Below, piece after piece: positions 25,192-32,834 of a stretch of 64,000 nt of DNA. The notes beneath the pieces are model-generated. The model was not told the origin of the DNA, ran no database searches, and saw only the letters and a list, made by a program, of their open reading frames with translations. Made by a program: the position numbers and the translations under genes. Source of the DNA: Nocardia rosealba (GTDB taxonomy: Bacteria; Actinomycetota; Actinomycetes; Mycobacteriales; Mycobacteriaceae); the NCBI RefSeq assembly GCF_020216065.1, contig NZ_JAIWNA010000005.1, forward strand, positions 316,472 through 380,471. The letters run 5' to 3'. How positions within the stretch are numbered: position 1 is the stretch's first letter; each line of letters starts with the position of its first letter.

Positions 25192-25803
25192 TCACAACTC
25201 GTGGTCGGAGATCATTCCGCTCTGCATCGCGAGGGCGGCGAGCCGGGTGCGCTTCTGGTTCTGCGGCAGATTCTCCACCCCGAACTTCGCGAAAAGGGCA
25301 CGCAGGTGGGTTTTGATCGCGTCGATCGACAGGAAGAGTTCCTCGGCGATCTGCTGGTTCGACGCGGGCGTCGCGAATCCGGTGCCGTGCTTGTACGGAC
25401 GGCACAGGGCGATCAGCACCGCGCGCTGGGTTTCGGTCAGCGAACGCATGGTGGGGATGGAACCGGAGGCGGTATGCGTGGCGTCGTCGACGACACCACC
25501 GAAATCGAAGAAATGCACCAGCGTGGTGCCGACACGAATGCGGTCGCCCGGGCTCAGCCTGCGCCTGCCGACCAACCGCTCACCGTTGACGAACGTCCCG
25601 TTGCGCGACAGCCCGTCGTCGATGATCGTCCAGTGCGCACCGAGGTGTTCTACCGCAGCATGCAACCGGGACACCTCGGCATCCCACGCGAGCACGAGAT
25701 CGGCCTGAACGTTGCGCCCGATGGTGATCCGCTGCTGCGCGGGGTCCAGCGGCAATTCATGCTGGCGCCCGGTGTTGTCGGTGTACCGAAGAAAGGAGCT
25801 CAC
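25192..25803 (-). CDS. FHA-domain protein with LuxR-like helix-turn-helix
   Basis: This 203-residue protein fuses an N-terminal FHA domain, which reads phosphothreonine, to a DNA-binding C-terminus. FHA landmarks are GR at 29-30, SRLH at 45-48 and NGT at 68-70. The HTH spans about 145-195, with SNQQIAEELFLSIDAIKTHLRALFAKFGV. This design lets Ser/Thr kinase signals act on transcription. GTG start with GGGAG upstream. Possible kinase partners are the two at 46.5-50.8 kb, but this is only inference. Confidence 0.88.
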   Translation of the reverse strand: MSSFLRYTDNTGRQHELPLDPAQQRITIGRNVQADLVLAWDAEVSRLHAAVEHLGAHWTIIDDGLSRNGTFVNGERLVGRRRLSPGDRIRVGTTLVHFFDFGGVVDDATHTASGSIPTMRSLTETQRAVLIALCRPYKHGTGFATPASNQQIAEELFLSIDAIKTHLRALFAKFGVENLPQNQKRTRLAALAMQSGMISDHEL

Positions 25804-25889
25804 CGCACATCTCCCAAGACTCGAAACACCTTGCGCACAACCATCAGTCTATCTTTCCAGACCGCGCCCCCGCCCCCGCACATCCCGAC

Positions 25890-26031
25890 CTCGAGGAGGG
25901 ATCGCCGCGAAGCGGCGGTCGGCGGCCGTCCCGACGATCAGGCGCCGTGGCGTAGGCGACGAAGGAGCAAGCCACGATGCCTGATCGTCGGGACCGCAGG
26001 GGCCGCCGACTCGAGCGCGCCAGCGCTCCAA
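25890..26031. repeat. Highly structured intergenic repeat element
   Basis: Nested inverted repeats: CTCGAG at 25890-25895 and 26010-26015; CGCCGC/GCGGCG at 25903-25908 and 25912-25917; ten-base arms at 25918-25927 and 26001-26010; perfect sixteen-base arms at 25928-25943 and 25979-25994; and inner CGTGGC/GCCACG at 25946-25951 and 25971-25976. Its right end (25997-26031) reappears at 137-169 next to rlmB. It could fold into a multi-branched RNA or cruciform and may end lsr2 transcripts. Confidence 0.8.
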
Positions 26032-26035
26032 TATC

Positions 26036-26398
26036 TCAGCTCTTGCCGACCTCTTTGTTGTAGGCCTCGGTGATGTCGGCCGAGATACGGCCGCGTGCGG
26101 AGACCTTGTGGCCCTTACGACGGGCCCATTCACGAATTGCGGCGCTCTGTTCGCGGTCCATGGAAACGCGGCTCTTGCCCTGCGGCGCCGGCGCACCGGC
26201 GGCCTTGGTCCGGCGACGGCCACTCACGCGACGCGCGTTGGCGACCCACTCGTCCAGGCCTTCGCGCAGGCGCGCCGCATTTGCCTCCGACAGATCGATC
26301 TCGTACGACACCCCATCGATAGCGAACTCGATGGTTTCGTCCGCGATGGACTCACCGTCGACATCGTCGATCAGGCTAACGGTGACCTTCTTTGCCAT
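26036..26398 (-). CDS. lsr2: Nucleoid-associated protein Lsr2
   Basis: This 120-residue H-NS-like xenogeneic silencer bridges AT-rich DNA. The N-terminal oligomerisation domain (1-60) starts MAKKVTVSLIDDVDG, a basic linker follows (RRRTKAAGAPAPQGKSR), and the C-terminal DNA-binding domain (75-120) carries the AT-hook-like RGR at 102-104. Position before lysS on the minus strand matches Rv3597c/Rv3598c. Only one lsr2 is seen in the window. Confidence 0.97.
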   Translation of the reverse strand: MAKKVTVSLIDDVDGESIADETIEFAIDGVSYEIDLSEANAARLREGLDEWVANARRVSGRRRTKAAGAPAPQGKSRVSMDREQSAAIREWARRKGHKVSARGRISADITEAYNKEVGKS

Positions 26399-26513
26399 GA
26401 GATGAACGTCCTCTCGAAATCGTCAAGCCTGCCTCCAGGCCGAATACCCGAGGCAAGAATACCCCGAAATGCGAAATTTCCAACACGAGGCCTTCGCCCC
26501 GCGAATTCACAGG

Positions 26514-28052
26514 TCAGCGACTACTCGGGCGCACAATGGGGAACAGGATCGTTTCCCGGATTCCCAAACCCGTGAGTGCCATCAACAAGCGATCGATTCC
26601 CATACCCGTTCCGGTGGTCGGCGGCATACCGTGTTCCATCGCGGTGAGGAAGTCTTCGTCGAGCACCATCGCCTCGTCATCGCCCGCCGCGCCGAGGCGC
26701 GCCTGGTCGACGAACCGTTCCCGCTGGATGACGGGATCGACCAACTCCGAATAGCCCGTGGCCAACTCGAAGCCGCGAACATAGAGATCCCACTTCTCCG
26801 TAACGCCTGCCTTGCTGCGATGCTGACGGGTCAGCGGTGAGGTCTCCACGGGGAAGTCGCGAACGAAAGTCGGCGCGTAGAGCTTGTCGCCATAGACGTG
26901 TTCCCAGAGTTCTTCGACCAGTTTCCCGTGGCCGTAGCCCTTGCCCGACGGAATTTCCAGACCGACCCGTTCGGCGAGTGCCAGCAATTCCTCGACAGTC
27001 GTTTCCGGAGTGACCTCCACACCGATCGACTCCGACAGCGACGGATACATCTCGACCGTCGTCCACTCGCCACTCAGATCATATTCAGTACCGTCGGCAA
27101 GAGTCACCACGAGGGTGCCGAATGCCTCTTGTGCGACTTCCTGGACCAATTCCCGGATCATCGTCGCCGAGTCGTCGTAGGTGCCGTAGGCCTCGTACGT
27201 TTCCAGCATCGCGAACTCGGGCGAATGGGTGGAGTCGGCGCCTTCGTTGCGGAAGTTCCGGTTGATCTCGAAGACCTTCTCCAGGCCGCCGACCACGCAG
27301 CGCTTGAGGAACAGTTCCGGCGCGATACGCAGGAACAGGTCCATGTCGAGGGCATTGGAATGGGTGACGAACGGGCGCGCGGCGGCACCGCCGTGGATGG
27401 TCTGCAGCATCGGGGTCTCGACCTCGAGGAAGCCGCGGCGCTCGAGCGCGGTGCGCAGCGCGCGGACCACGTTCACGCGGGTACGGGCCATTTCCCTGGC
27501 CTCGGGGCGCACGATGAGGTCGACGTAGCGCTGACGGACGCGCGATTCCTCGTTCATTTCCTTGTGCGCCACCGGCAGCGGGCGAAGCGACTTGGCCGCC
27601 ATCGACCACGAGTCGGCCATCACGCTCAATTCGCCCGTGCGCGAGGAGATGACCTCACCGTGCACGAACACGAAATCGCCGAGGTCGACATCGGACTTCC
27701 AAGCCGCGAGCGCGTCCGCGCCCACGCCGTTGAGGCTGATCATCGCCTGCAGTTTGGTTCCGTCGCCCTCCTGCAGGGTGGCAAAGCACAGCTTGCCGGT
27801 ATTGCGGACGAAAATGACGCGGCCGGCGACACCGACCTGCAGACCGGTTTGCGTATCGGGTTCGAGATCCGGGTAGGCGGAACGGATTTCGGCCAGCGTG
27901 TGCGTGCGCGGCACGACCACCGGATAGGCGTCACCACCGCCGGCGAGCAGCCGTTCACGCTTGTCCCGGCGAATCCGCATCTGCTCGGGGACATCGCTGT
28001 CCACGGCGGAACTGACGGCGCGGCCGGTCTCGGCGGAGTTAGGGGTGCTCAC
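26514..28052 (-). CDS. lysS: Lysyl-tRNA synthetase, class II
   Basis: This 512-residue class II synthetase charges tRNA-Lys. An OB-fold anticodon-binding domain (about 60-175) precedes the catalytic core with motif 2 around FRNEGADSTHSPEFAMLE. Motif 3 lies at the C-terminus, GMGIDRLLMALTGLGIRETILFPIVRP. Length and order agree with M. tuberculosis LysS1 and not with the fused LysX enzyme, since no N-terminal membrane domain is present. The GTG start at 28052 has no strong ribosome site. Confidence 0.97.
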   Translation of the reverse strand: MSTPNSAETGRAVSSAVDSDVPEQMRIRRDKRERLLAGGGDAYPVVVPRTHTLAEIRSAYPDLEPDTQTGLQVGVAGRVIFVRNTGKLCFATLQEGDGTKLQAMISLNGVGADALAAWKSDVDLGDFVFVHGEVISSRTGELSVMADSWSMAAKSLRPLPVAHKEMNEESRVRQRYVDLIVRPEAREMARTRVNVVRALRTALERRGFLEVETPMLQTIHGGAAARPFVTHSNALDMDLFLRIAPELFLKRCVVGGLEKVFEINRNFRNEGADSTHSPEFAMLETYEAYGTYDDSATMIRELVQEVAQEAFGTLVVTLADGTEYDLSGEWTTVEMYPSLSESIGVEVTPETTVEELLALAERVGLEIPSGKGYGHGKLVEELWEHVYGDKLYAPTFVRDFPVETSPLTRQHRSKAGVTEKWDLYVRGFELATGYSELVDPVIQRERFVDQARLGAAGDDEAMVLDEDFLTAMEHGMPPTTGTGMGIDRLLMALTGLGIRETILFPIVRPSSR

Positions 28053-28098
28053 ATTCGATAACAGTAGCGTGCACCGGAAAGGACCAGTGCGCCGCCCG

Positions 28099-28530
28099 TT
28101 ACAACGAAGCCAGCGACTCCACTTCCCGGGCGAAGTGCGGCACCCCGACGCCCACGGTGAGCATGCCCGCCGACTTCAGCGCCTGATAACCGCCGATCAG
28201 ATCGGTCGCGCGGTGCAATCCGAGTTCCTGTAGCGAGGCCGCGGCCAAACTGGAGGTATAGCCCTCCGAGCAGAAAATGATCCACTCCACATCGTGATCG
28301 CGCGCGAGCGACAACCGCGCCGACGACGTGGGATCCAGCCGCCATTCCAGCACATTGCGCTCGATCACCAGCGCGCCCGGCAGCGAGCCCTCCCGAACAC
28401 GCTGCGCGGCCGGGCGGATGTCGACCAGAACGGCGCCTCGGGCCAGCGCGGCGGGGACGTCGTACACATACAGCCTGCGCAGCTTGGCGCGTGCGTTGTC
28501 GAGCATCTGGTCAATCGACAAACGGCTCAT
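28099..28530 (-). CDS. Rhodanese-like sulfurtransferase
   Basis: This 143-residue single-domain rhodanese has its persulfide-forming cysteine at C87 in the loop IIFCSEGYTSSLAA, with the N-terminal DIRPAAQRVREGSLPGAL typical of the fold. It likely moves sulfane sulfur from cysteine breakdown to thiosulfate, cyanide or thiols. Its ATG shares one base with the cysteine dioxygenase stop (TGATG), so the two are translated together. An in-frame GTG one codon earlier is possible. Confidence 0.9.
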   Translation of the reverse strand: MSRLSIDQMLDNARAKLRRLYVYDVPAALARGAVLVDIRPAAQRVREGSLPGALVIERNVLEWRLDPTSSARLSLARDHDVEWIIFCSEGYTSSLAAASLQELGLHRATDLIGGYQALKSAGMLTVGVGVPHFAREVESLASL

Positions 28531-29120
28531 CACAGATCACCTTCGGGCTGGTCGGTGAGGACGGTTTCGGTGCGTCGCAGGGTGCCGTGGCCGGTCACCT
28601 CGTAATACGACATGGCGGTCAGCGGCGGCGAATACGCGTGCACGCTGAGGGTTGGATCGAGCGGGCCCGCCGTCGCGTCGGCGGCGCGGACCACATCGTG
28701 GACCCAGCCGATCGGAAACGACGCCTGATCGCCCGCGGCGAGGGTGCGCTCGCGTAACTCGGTGCCATTCCAGCGGAATTCCGACAGCGCGCCGCTGAGC
28801 ACGGTGAGCGCGCCGAGCGAACCGGCGTGGTCGTGCAATTCGGTGGATTTCCCCGGCGTCCAGCTGATGAGCCAGACATCGACCTCGTCGTCGGCGATCA
28901 GGCGGGTGGCCCAGCGCTGTTCGGTCGGCCAGAGCCCGTCGGCGGGCAGCAGATGGTCGTAGCGACCGGCCAGGACATCCTCGGCGCCCTCGTCGGTGAG
29001 ACGCAGCAGGTCGGCGGGGCGCAGCCGGGTGGGCAGGGCCGAGGCGACCGCGCGGTCGAGCGGCGGGGTCGCGGAGTATTCGTCACGGGCCGACGCCAGG
29101 GAAAGAACAGAAGAACGCAT
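28530..29120 (-). CDS. Cysteine dioxygenase (type I, cupin)
   Basis: This 196-residue non-heme iron enzyme should oxidise cysteine to cysteine sulfinate with O2. The three histidine ligands are visible: H96 and H98 in TELHDHAGS and H141 in GWVHDVV. The usual bacterial Cys/Gly replacements for the eukaryotic Cys-Tyr crosslink are not resolved here; LSGALSEF follows motif 1. It is first in an operon with a rhodanese and lies behind a leader peptide with two consecutive cysteines, which suggests induction tied to cysteine supply. GGAG lies eight bases before the ATG. Confidence 0.9.
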   Translation of the reverse strand: MRSSVLSLASARDEYSATPPLDRAVASALPTRLRPADLLRLTDEGAEDVLAGRYDHLLPADGLWPTEQRWATRLIADDEVDVWLISWTPGKSTELHDHAGSLGALTVLSGALSEFRWNGTELRERTLAAGDQASFPIGWVHDVVRAADATAGPLDPTLSVHAYSPPLTAMSYYEVTGHGTLRRTETVLTDQPEGDL

Positions 29121-29148
29121 GAGCGCATCTCCAAGGAGTGAGAATCGG

Positions 29149-29200
29149 TCGAGGGGAAAACGTCAGCCTCGAACGGTCGAGGCAGGTCAGCCTCGACAAC
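29149..29200 (-). promoter_or_regulatory. Putative cysteine-responsive attenuator with four alternating stems
   Basis: In mRNA order, segment 1 GUCGAGGC (29197-29190) covers the end of the Cys codons of the leader ORF. Segment 2 GCCUCGAC (29183-29176) pairs perfectly with 1. Segment 3 UCGAGG (29172-29167) pairs with 2, and segment 4 CCUCGA (29154-29149) pairs with 3. A ribosome stalled at the Cys codons would cover 1, free 2 to pair with 3, and leave 4 single-stranded. A further CUCC/GGAG pairing at the ribosome site of the dioxygenase gene could be the output. Confidence 0.7.
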
Positions 29201-29216
29201 ACTCCTGGGTGCTCAC
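29187..29216 (-). CDS. Leader peptide with tandem cysteines (MSTQECCRG)
   Basis: A nine-codon open frame starts at GTG (29216-29214) and ends at TGA (29189-29187), encoding MSTQECCRG. Two adjacent Cys codons fall where RNA segment 1 of the attenuator starts. Short cysteine-rich frames ahead of sulfur genes are known in mycobacteria as cysteine-responsive attenuators, often leaderless. Here no Shine-Dalgarno is visible. A TAAGCT about 17 bases before the GTG could be a -10, placing the RNA start about ten bases upstream. It sits 66 bases before the cysteine dioxygenase ATG. Confidence 0.72.
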   Translation of the reverse strand: MSTQECCRG

Positions 29217-29224
29217 ACGGAAAG

Positions 29225-29255
29225 ACACGGGAGCGAGCTTAGCAGGCTCCCGTGT
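29225..29255 (-). terminator. Hairpin after coaX
   Basis: Ten-base arms ACACGGGAGC (29225-29234) and GCTCCCGTGT (29246-29255) pair perfectly around an 11-base loop, 20 bases beyond the coaX stop. There is only a short T run after it in minus orientation, so termination is likely but not certain. It would separate the pantothenate operon from the cysteine dioxygenase unit. Confidence 0.7.
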
Positions 29256-29275
29256 GGACGAGCCAATGACCTGGA

Positions 29276-30058
29276 TCACTTCTTGTTGCGCTCGTAGACG
29301 TGGCGCAGACCGGTGAGGGTGAGATGCGGTTCGTGCTGGTCGATCGTTTCCGATTCCGGCACGATCAGCGGCGCGCCCGTTCCGGTGGCGACGACGGTGA
29401 CATCGGTACCGGCGAACGCGTCGAATTCGTCGCGAATGCGGTCGATCAATCCGTCGACCAGGCCGGCGAAACCGAAAATGGCACCGGATTGAATGCACTC
29501 CATCGTGTTCTTACCGAGCACCGAGCGCGGCCTGGCCAGTTCGACGCGGCGCAAGGCACTGCGTTCGACCAGTGCCTCCGTCGACACCTCGACGCCCGGC
29601 GCGATCACGCCACCGAGGAACTCGCCCTTGGCCGAGACCAGGTCGACACAGGTGGCGGTACCGAAGTCGACGACGATCGCCGGGCCGCCGAACCGGCGGA
29701 ACGCGGCGAGGCAGTTGACGATGCGGTCGGCGCCGACCTCCTTGGGATTGTCGACCAGCAGCGGAATACCGGTCCGCACACCGGGTTCCACGACCACATT
29801 CGGCACATGCGACCAATAGCGGGCGAGCATGATGCGCAGTTCCCGCAGCACCGGCGGCACCGTCGACAACGCCGAGACACCGACCACCTGGTCGAGATCG
29901 GCACCGACCAGACCGCGCACCTGCATCGCGAACTCGTCGGCGGTGAGCAGTGGGTTCGTGTGAATGCGCCAGTGCCGCACCAGTTTCGAGTGCTCGCCGA
30001 GACCGGAGAACAGGCCGAGTTCGATGGCGGTGTTGCGGACGTCGATCGTCAGCAGCAT
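29276..30058 (-). CDS. coaX: Type III pantothenate kinase
   Basis: This 260-residue ASKHA-fold kinase phosphorylates pantothenate, the first step of CoA synthesis. The phosphate-1 loop is MLLTIDVRNTAIELGLF, pantothenate-binding GADRIVNCLAAF is near 118-129, and phosphate-2 VVDFGTATCVDLV near 137-149. It follows panC and panD on the same strand, giving a pantothenate-to-CoA unit as in Rv3600c-Rv3602c. Start at ATG 30058 is canonical. Confidence 0.95.
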   Translation of the reverse strand: MLLTIDVRNTAIELGLFSGLGEHSKLVRHWRIHTNPLLTADEFAMQVRGLVGADLDQVVGVSALSTVPPVLRELRIMLARYWSHVPNVVVEPGVRTGIPLLVDNPKEVGADRIVNCLAAFRRFGGPAIVVDFGTATCVDLVSAKGEFLGGVIAPGVEVSTEALVERSALRRVELARPRSVLGKNTMECIQSGAIFGFAGLVDGLIDRIRDEFDAFAGTDVTVVATGTGAPLIVPESETIDQHEPHLTLTGLRHVYERNKK

Positions 30059-30076
30059 GTCCGACCCCCGCCGCGA

Positions 30077-30496
30077 TCAGGCGATCGACAGGGAACGCGG
30101 CGAGGTGAGCCCGGAACCCTCGGGCGCGTGGGCGGGATCGGCGCCGAGCTCGACGGGCCGGTTGCGGTCGTCGACGAAGACTACCTTCGGCGCGTACTCG
30201 CGCAGCTCGGCCTCGTCGAGCTGGCCGTAGGCGATGAGGATGACCAAGTCACCGGGGTGCACGAGATGTGCGGCGGCGCCGTTGATCCCGATCACACCCG
30301 AACCGCGTTCGCCCGCGATCACGTAGGTCTCGAGGCGGGCGCCGTTGTCGATGTCGACGATGCACACCTGCTCACCCTCGAGCAGGCCCGCGGCGTCGAG
30401 CAGATCCTGGTCGACGGTCACCGAACCCACGTAGTGCAGGTCGGCGTGGGTCACGGTGGCACGGTGGATCTTCGAGGTCATCATGGTGCGCAGCAT
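30077..30496 (-). CDS. panD: Aspartate 1-decarboxylase
   Basis: This 139-residue pyruvoyl enzyme makes beta-alanine. The self-cleavage site is Gly24-Ser25 in HYVGSVTVD; Ser25 becomes the pyruvoyl group. GVIGINGAAAHLVHPGDLVILIAYG is the conserved core. ATG 30496, preceded by GAAAGG, gives the standard MLRTMMTSKIHRATVTHADL-type N-terminus. It lies between panC and coaX, with 14 bases to panC. Confidence 0.96.
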   Translation of the reverse strand: MLRTMMTSKIHRATVTHADLHYVGSVTVDQDLLDAAGLLEGEQVCIVDIDNGARLETYVIAGERGSGVIGINGAAAHLVHPGDLVILIAYGQLDEAELREYAPKVVFVDDRNRPVELGADPAHAPEGSGLTSPRSLSIA

Positions 30497-30510
30497 CGGC
30501 TTCGCCTTTC

Positions 30511-31467
30511 TCAGTGCGCCTGCGGAGCAGGCAGGGAGTTCGCGTCGGGGTGCCCGTCGATCTGGGCGCCGAGAACAAGGGGTGCGTTGTCGATCAGGCG
30601 GGTGCTGCCGACCTTGGCCGCGACGAGCAGACGCGCGTTGCCCGCTTCCGGGGCGGGGCCGAGGGTGGAGTCGCGCAGTTCGAGGTAGTCGACCTCGACA
30701 CCGTCGGCCGAGTCGAGGACGGCGCGGGCGGCGGCGAGGACACCCTCGGGGCCGAGGCCCGCGGCGTGCCTGCCCGCGGCCAGTGCGGCCGACAGAGCGA
30801 GCGCCGATTCTCGTTGCGCCGCATCGAGATAGCGGTTGCGCGAGGACAGGGCGAGACCGTCGGGTTCGCGGACCGTCGGGTAGGCGACGATCTTCACGTC
30901 GAAGTTCAGGTCGCGGACCATCTGGCGGATCAAGGTGAGCTGCTGGTAGTCCTTCTCCCCGAAGTACGCCTCCGAGGCGTGGGTGAGCTGCAGCAGTTTC
31001 GCGACGACGGTGAGCATGCCCGCGAAATGCGTCGGCCTGCTGCCGCCTTCGAGCTCGGCGCCGAGCGGGCCCGGCTGCACGGTGGTGCGCGGACCGTCGG
31101 GGTACATCTCGTTGGCCGACGGCGCGAACACCAGATCGACGCCCTCGGCCGCGAGCAGCTCGAGGTCGGCGTCGAGGGTGCGCGGGTAGGCGTCGAGATC
31201 CTCGCCCGCGCCGAACTGCAGCGGGTTGACGAAGATCGACACGATCACGATCTGATTGGTGAGCCGCGCCTGACGCACCAGCTGCAGGTGGCCCTCGTGC
31301 AGCGCGCCCATGGTCGGCACGAAACCGATGCTGCGACCCGCGCCGCGCAACGCCTTGGCCACCGTCGACAGCACCTCGGGGCTGTGGTGCACGGTGAGCG
31401 CGCCGGACTTGAACGCGCCGGTCGCCCGCGCGCCGCCCTGGTGGTGATGCACTTCTCGGGGTTCCAT
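30511..31467 (-). CDS. panC: Pantothenate synthetase
   Basis: This 318-residue ligase joins pantoate and beta-alanine with ATP. The HIGH-like signature PTMGALHEGH is at 51-60, FGEKDYQQL and the KMSKS-equivalent SSRNRYL follow. An N-terminal His-rich extension (VHHHQGG) of about 24 residues precedes the core, and the true start could be slightly internal. The ATG overlaps the DUF2520 stop (TGATG), so the two are coupled. Confidence 0.95.
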   Translation of the reverse strand: MEPREVHHHQGGARATGAFKSGALTVHHSPEVLSTVAKALRGAGRSIGFVPTMGALHEGHLQLVRQARLTNQIVIVSIFVNPLQFGAGEDLDAYPRTLDADLELLAAEGVDLVFAPSANEMYPDGPRTTVQPGPLGAELEGGSRPTHFAGMLTVVAKLLQLTHASEAYFGEKDYQQLTLIRQMVRDLNFDVKIVAYPTVREPDGLALSSRNRYLDAAQRESALALSAALAAGRHAAGLGPEGVLAAARAVLDSADGVEVDYLELRDSTLGPAPEAGNARLLVAAKVGSTRLIDNAPLVLGAQIDGHPDANSLPAPQAH

Positions 31468-32420
31468 CAGTGGCCTTTCTCGGCGAGCAGCTCGAGCAGA
31501 GCGGGATTGGTCCGTGCGAGTTCGGCCGTGCGCAACGACATGGCGCGATACGACGCGGCCAGGCGTTCGTCGAACGACTCGACGGCATTCAGGTGTGCGG
31601 CGACCGCGTCCACGTCGCCCCGGGCGACCGGGCCGGTGAGCGCGGCCTGACCACGGCGCAACGCGTTGTCGAGGGCGGCGGAGACCAGCGGGCCGATGAG
31701 GCGTTCGGGCAGACCGCCCGGTTGCTCGTCGACCACCGGCTGGCCGAGCAGACCCGGGCCCGACATCGCTTCGCGCAGCGCCGAAACCGCATCGACGATG
31801 AGCGTGACCAGGTGATTGCTGCCGTGCGCGAGGGCCGCGTGATAGAGCGTGCGCTGGTCCTCATCGATCCGCACCGGCTCGCCACCCATCTCGATCACCA
31901 GCGCCTGGGCGATGGCGTAGCCGACCTCGTCGGCGGCGGTGATGCCGAAGCAGGCATTGGCGAGGCGGGCGATGTCCTCGTCGTGACCGGTGAAGGTCAT
32001 CGCCGGATGGATCGCCAGGCCCAAGGCGCCCTGCTCGGTGAGCGGGGCGAGCACGCCGACACCGTTGGCGCCGGAGGTGTGCGCGACGATCGTGCCCGGC
32101 CGGACCACACCGGCCGAGGCCAGACCACGAACCAACCCGGCCAGCTCGGCATCGGGCACGGCGAGCAGCAACAACTCGCTGCGCTGGGCCACCTGCTCGA
32201 CCGGCAGGATCTGCGAATCGGGCAGCCGGGTGCGCGCCCGGTGCACGGAGGCATCGGAGATCGCGGCGACACCGAACACCACATGCCCGGCTCGCTCGAG
32301 CGCCACACCGAGTGCCGAACCCACCCGTCCCGCCGAGACGATTCCCACCGTCAGCCGTGCGGGCGCTGGATCGACACCTGAGTTCGCGCCATCAGAATCG
32401 ACACTTCTCGAGGTCAACAT
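31467..32420 (-). CDS. Rossmann-fold and DUF2520 domain protein (Rv3603c-like)
   Basis: This 317-residue protein has an N-terminal NAD(P)-binding Rossmann domain (TVGIVSAGRVGSALGVALERAGHVV, about 23-47, with a G-x-x-x-G-x-x-x-G pattern). A C-terminal DUF2520 helical domain follows, resembling 6-phosphogluconate dehydrogenases. Such proteins sit next to panC in actinobacteria, and a ketopantoate-reductase-like role has been suggested by context but is unproven. ATG 32420, with GAGAGGACA upstream, is preferred. Confidence 0.88.
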   Translation of the reverse strand: MLTSRSVDSDGANSGVDPAPARLTVGIVSAGRVGSALGVALERAGHVVFGVAAISDASVHRARTRLPDSQILPVEQVAQRSELLLLAVPDAELAGLVRGLASAGVVRPGTIVAHTSGANGVGVLAPLTEQGALGLAIHPAMTFTGHDEDIARLANACFGITAADEVGYAIAQALVIEMGGEPVRIDEDQRTLYHAALAHGSNHLVTLIVDAVSALREAMSGPGLLGQPVVDEQPGGLPERLIGPLVSAALDNALRRGQAALTGPVARGDVDAVAAHLNAVESFDERLAASYRAMSLRTAELARTNPALLELLAEKGH

Positions 32421-32528
32421 TGTCCTCTCGATTGCGTTCCAGTCCCGCTGTGCGGGTACCAGACGTACGGGTCGAGAATAACGGGCCCTACGCCCGCCCC
32501 GCCACGCCCCCCTGTCGTGATCTAGCAC

Positions 32529-32758
32529 ACCCGCCTCTCCGGGAATTCAGGCCAGACTCAGGGGCGGGGTGACGTGCGTCGGCGGCCAGACCATGTGCGC
32601 GGTTGCGGTTGCCCGTCCCCGGTGAGTTACCCATGTCCTCACTGACCCGCCTCCCCGAGAATTCAGACCAGGCTTATGCGCGGAGAGACTTGCGTCGGTG
32701 GCCAGACCATGTGCGCGGTTGCGGTTGCCCGTCCCCGGTGAGTTACCCATGTCCTCAC
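32529..32758. repeat. 116-base tandem duplication in a 414-base gene-free gap
   Basis: Two copies begin at 32529 and 32645 (ACCCGCCT, then AATTCAG). Their last 68 bases (32575-32642 and 32691-32758) differ at only one position. The region 32421-32834 otherwise holds no supported gene. It separates the pan unit from the fol unit and must carry the promoter of the DUF2520-panC-panD-coaX genes, near 32421-32520. Confidence 0.92.
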
Positions 32759-32834
32759 CGAAGTGGGCGGGTGCGCGGCGGATTCAGCGGTGCGGTTCGG
32801 GTGGGTGGCCCGCTGGACGGTGATCTTGGTGCGG

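Noticed and set aside
25890..26031. An insertion sequence
   Set aside because: No transposase and too short; target duplications could not be identified, so only a repeat element is claimed.
29225..29255. The coaX hairpin as part of the leader attenuator
   Set aside because: It lies upstream of the leader frame and fits coaX termination; in the dioxygenase transcript it would be at or before the RNA start.
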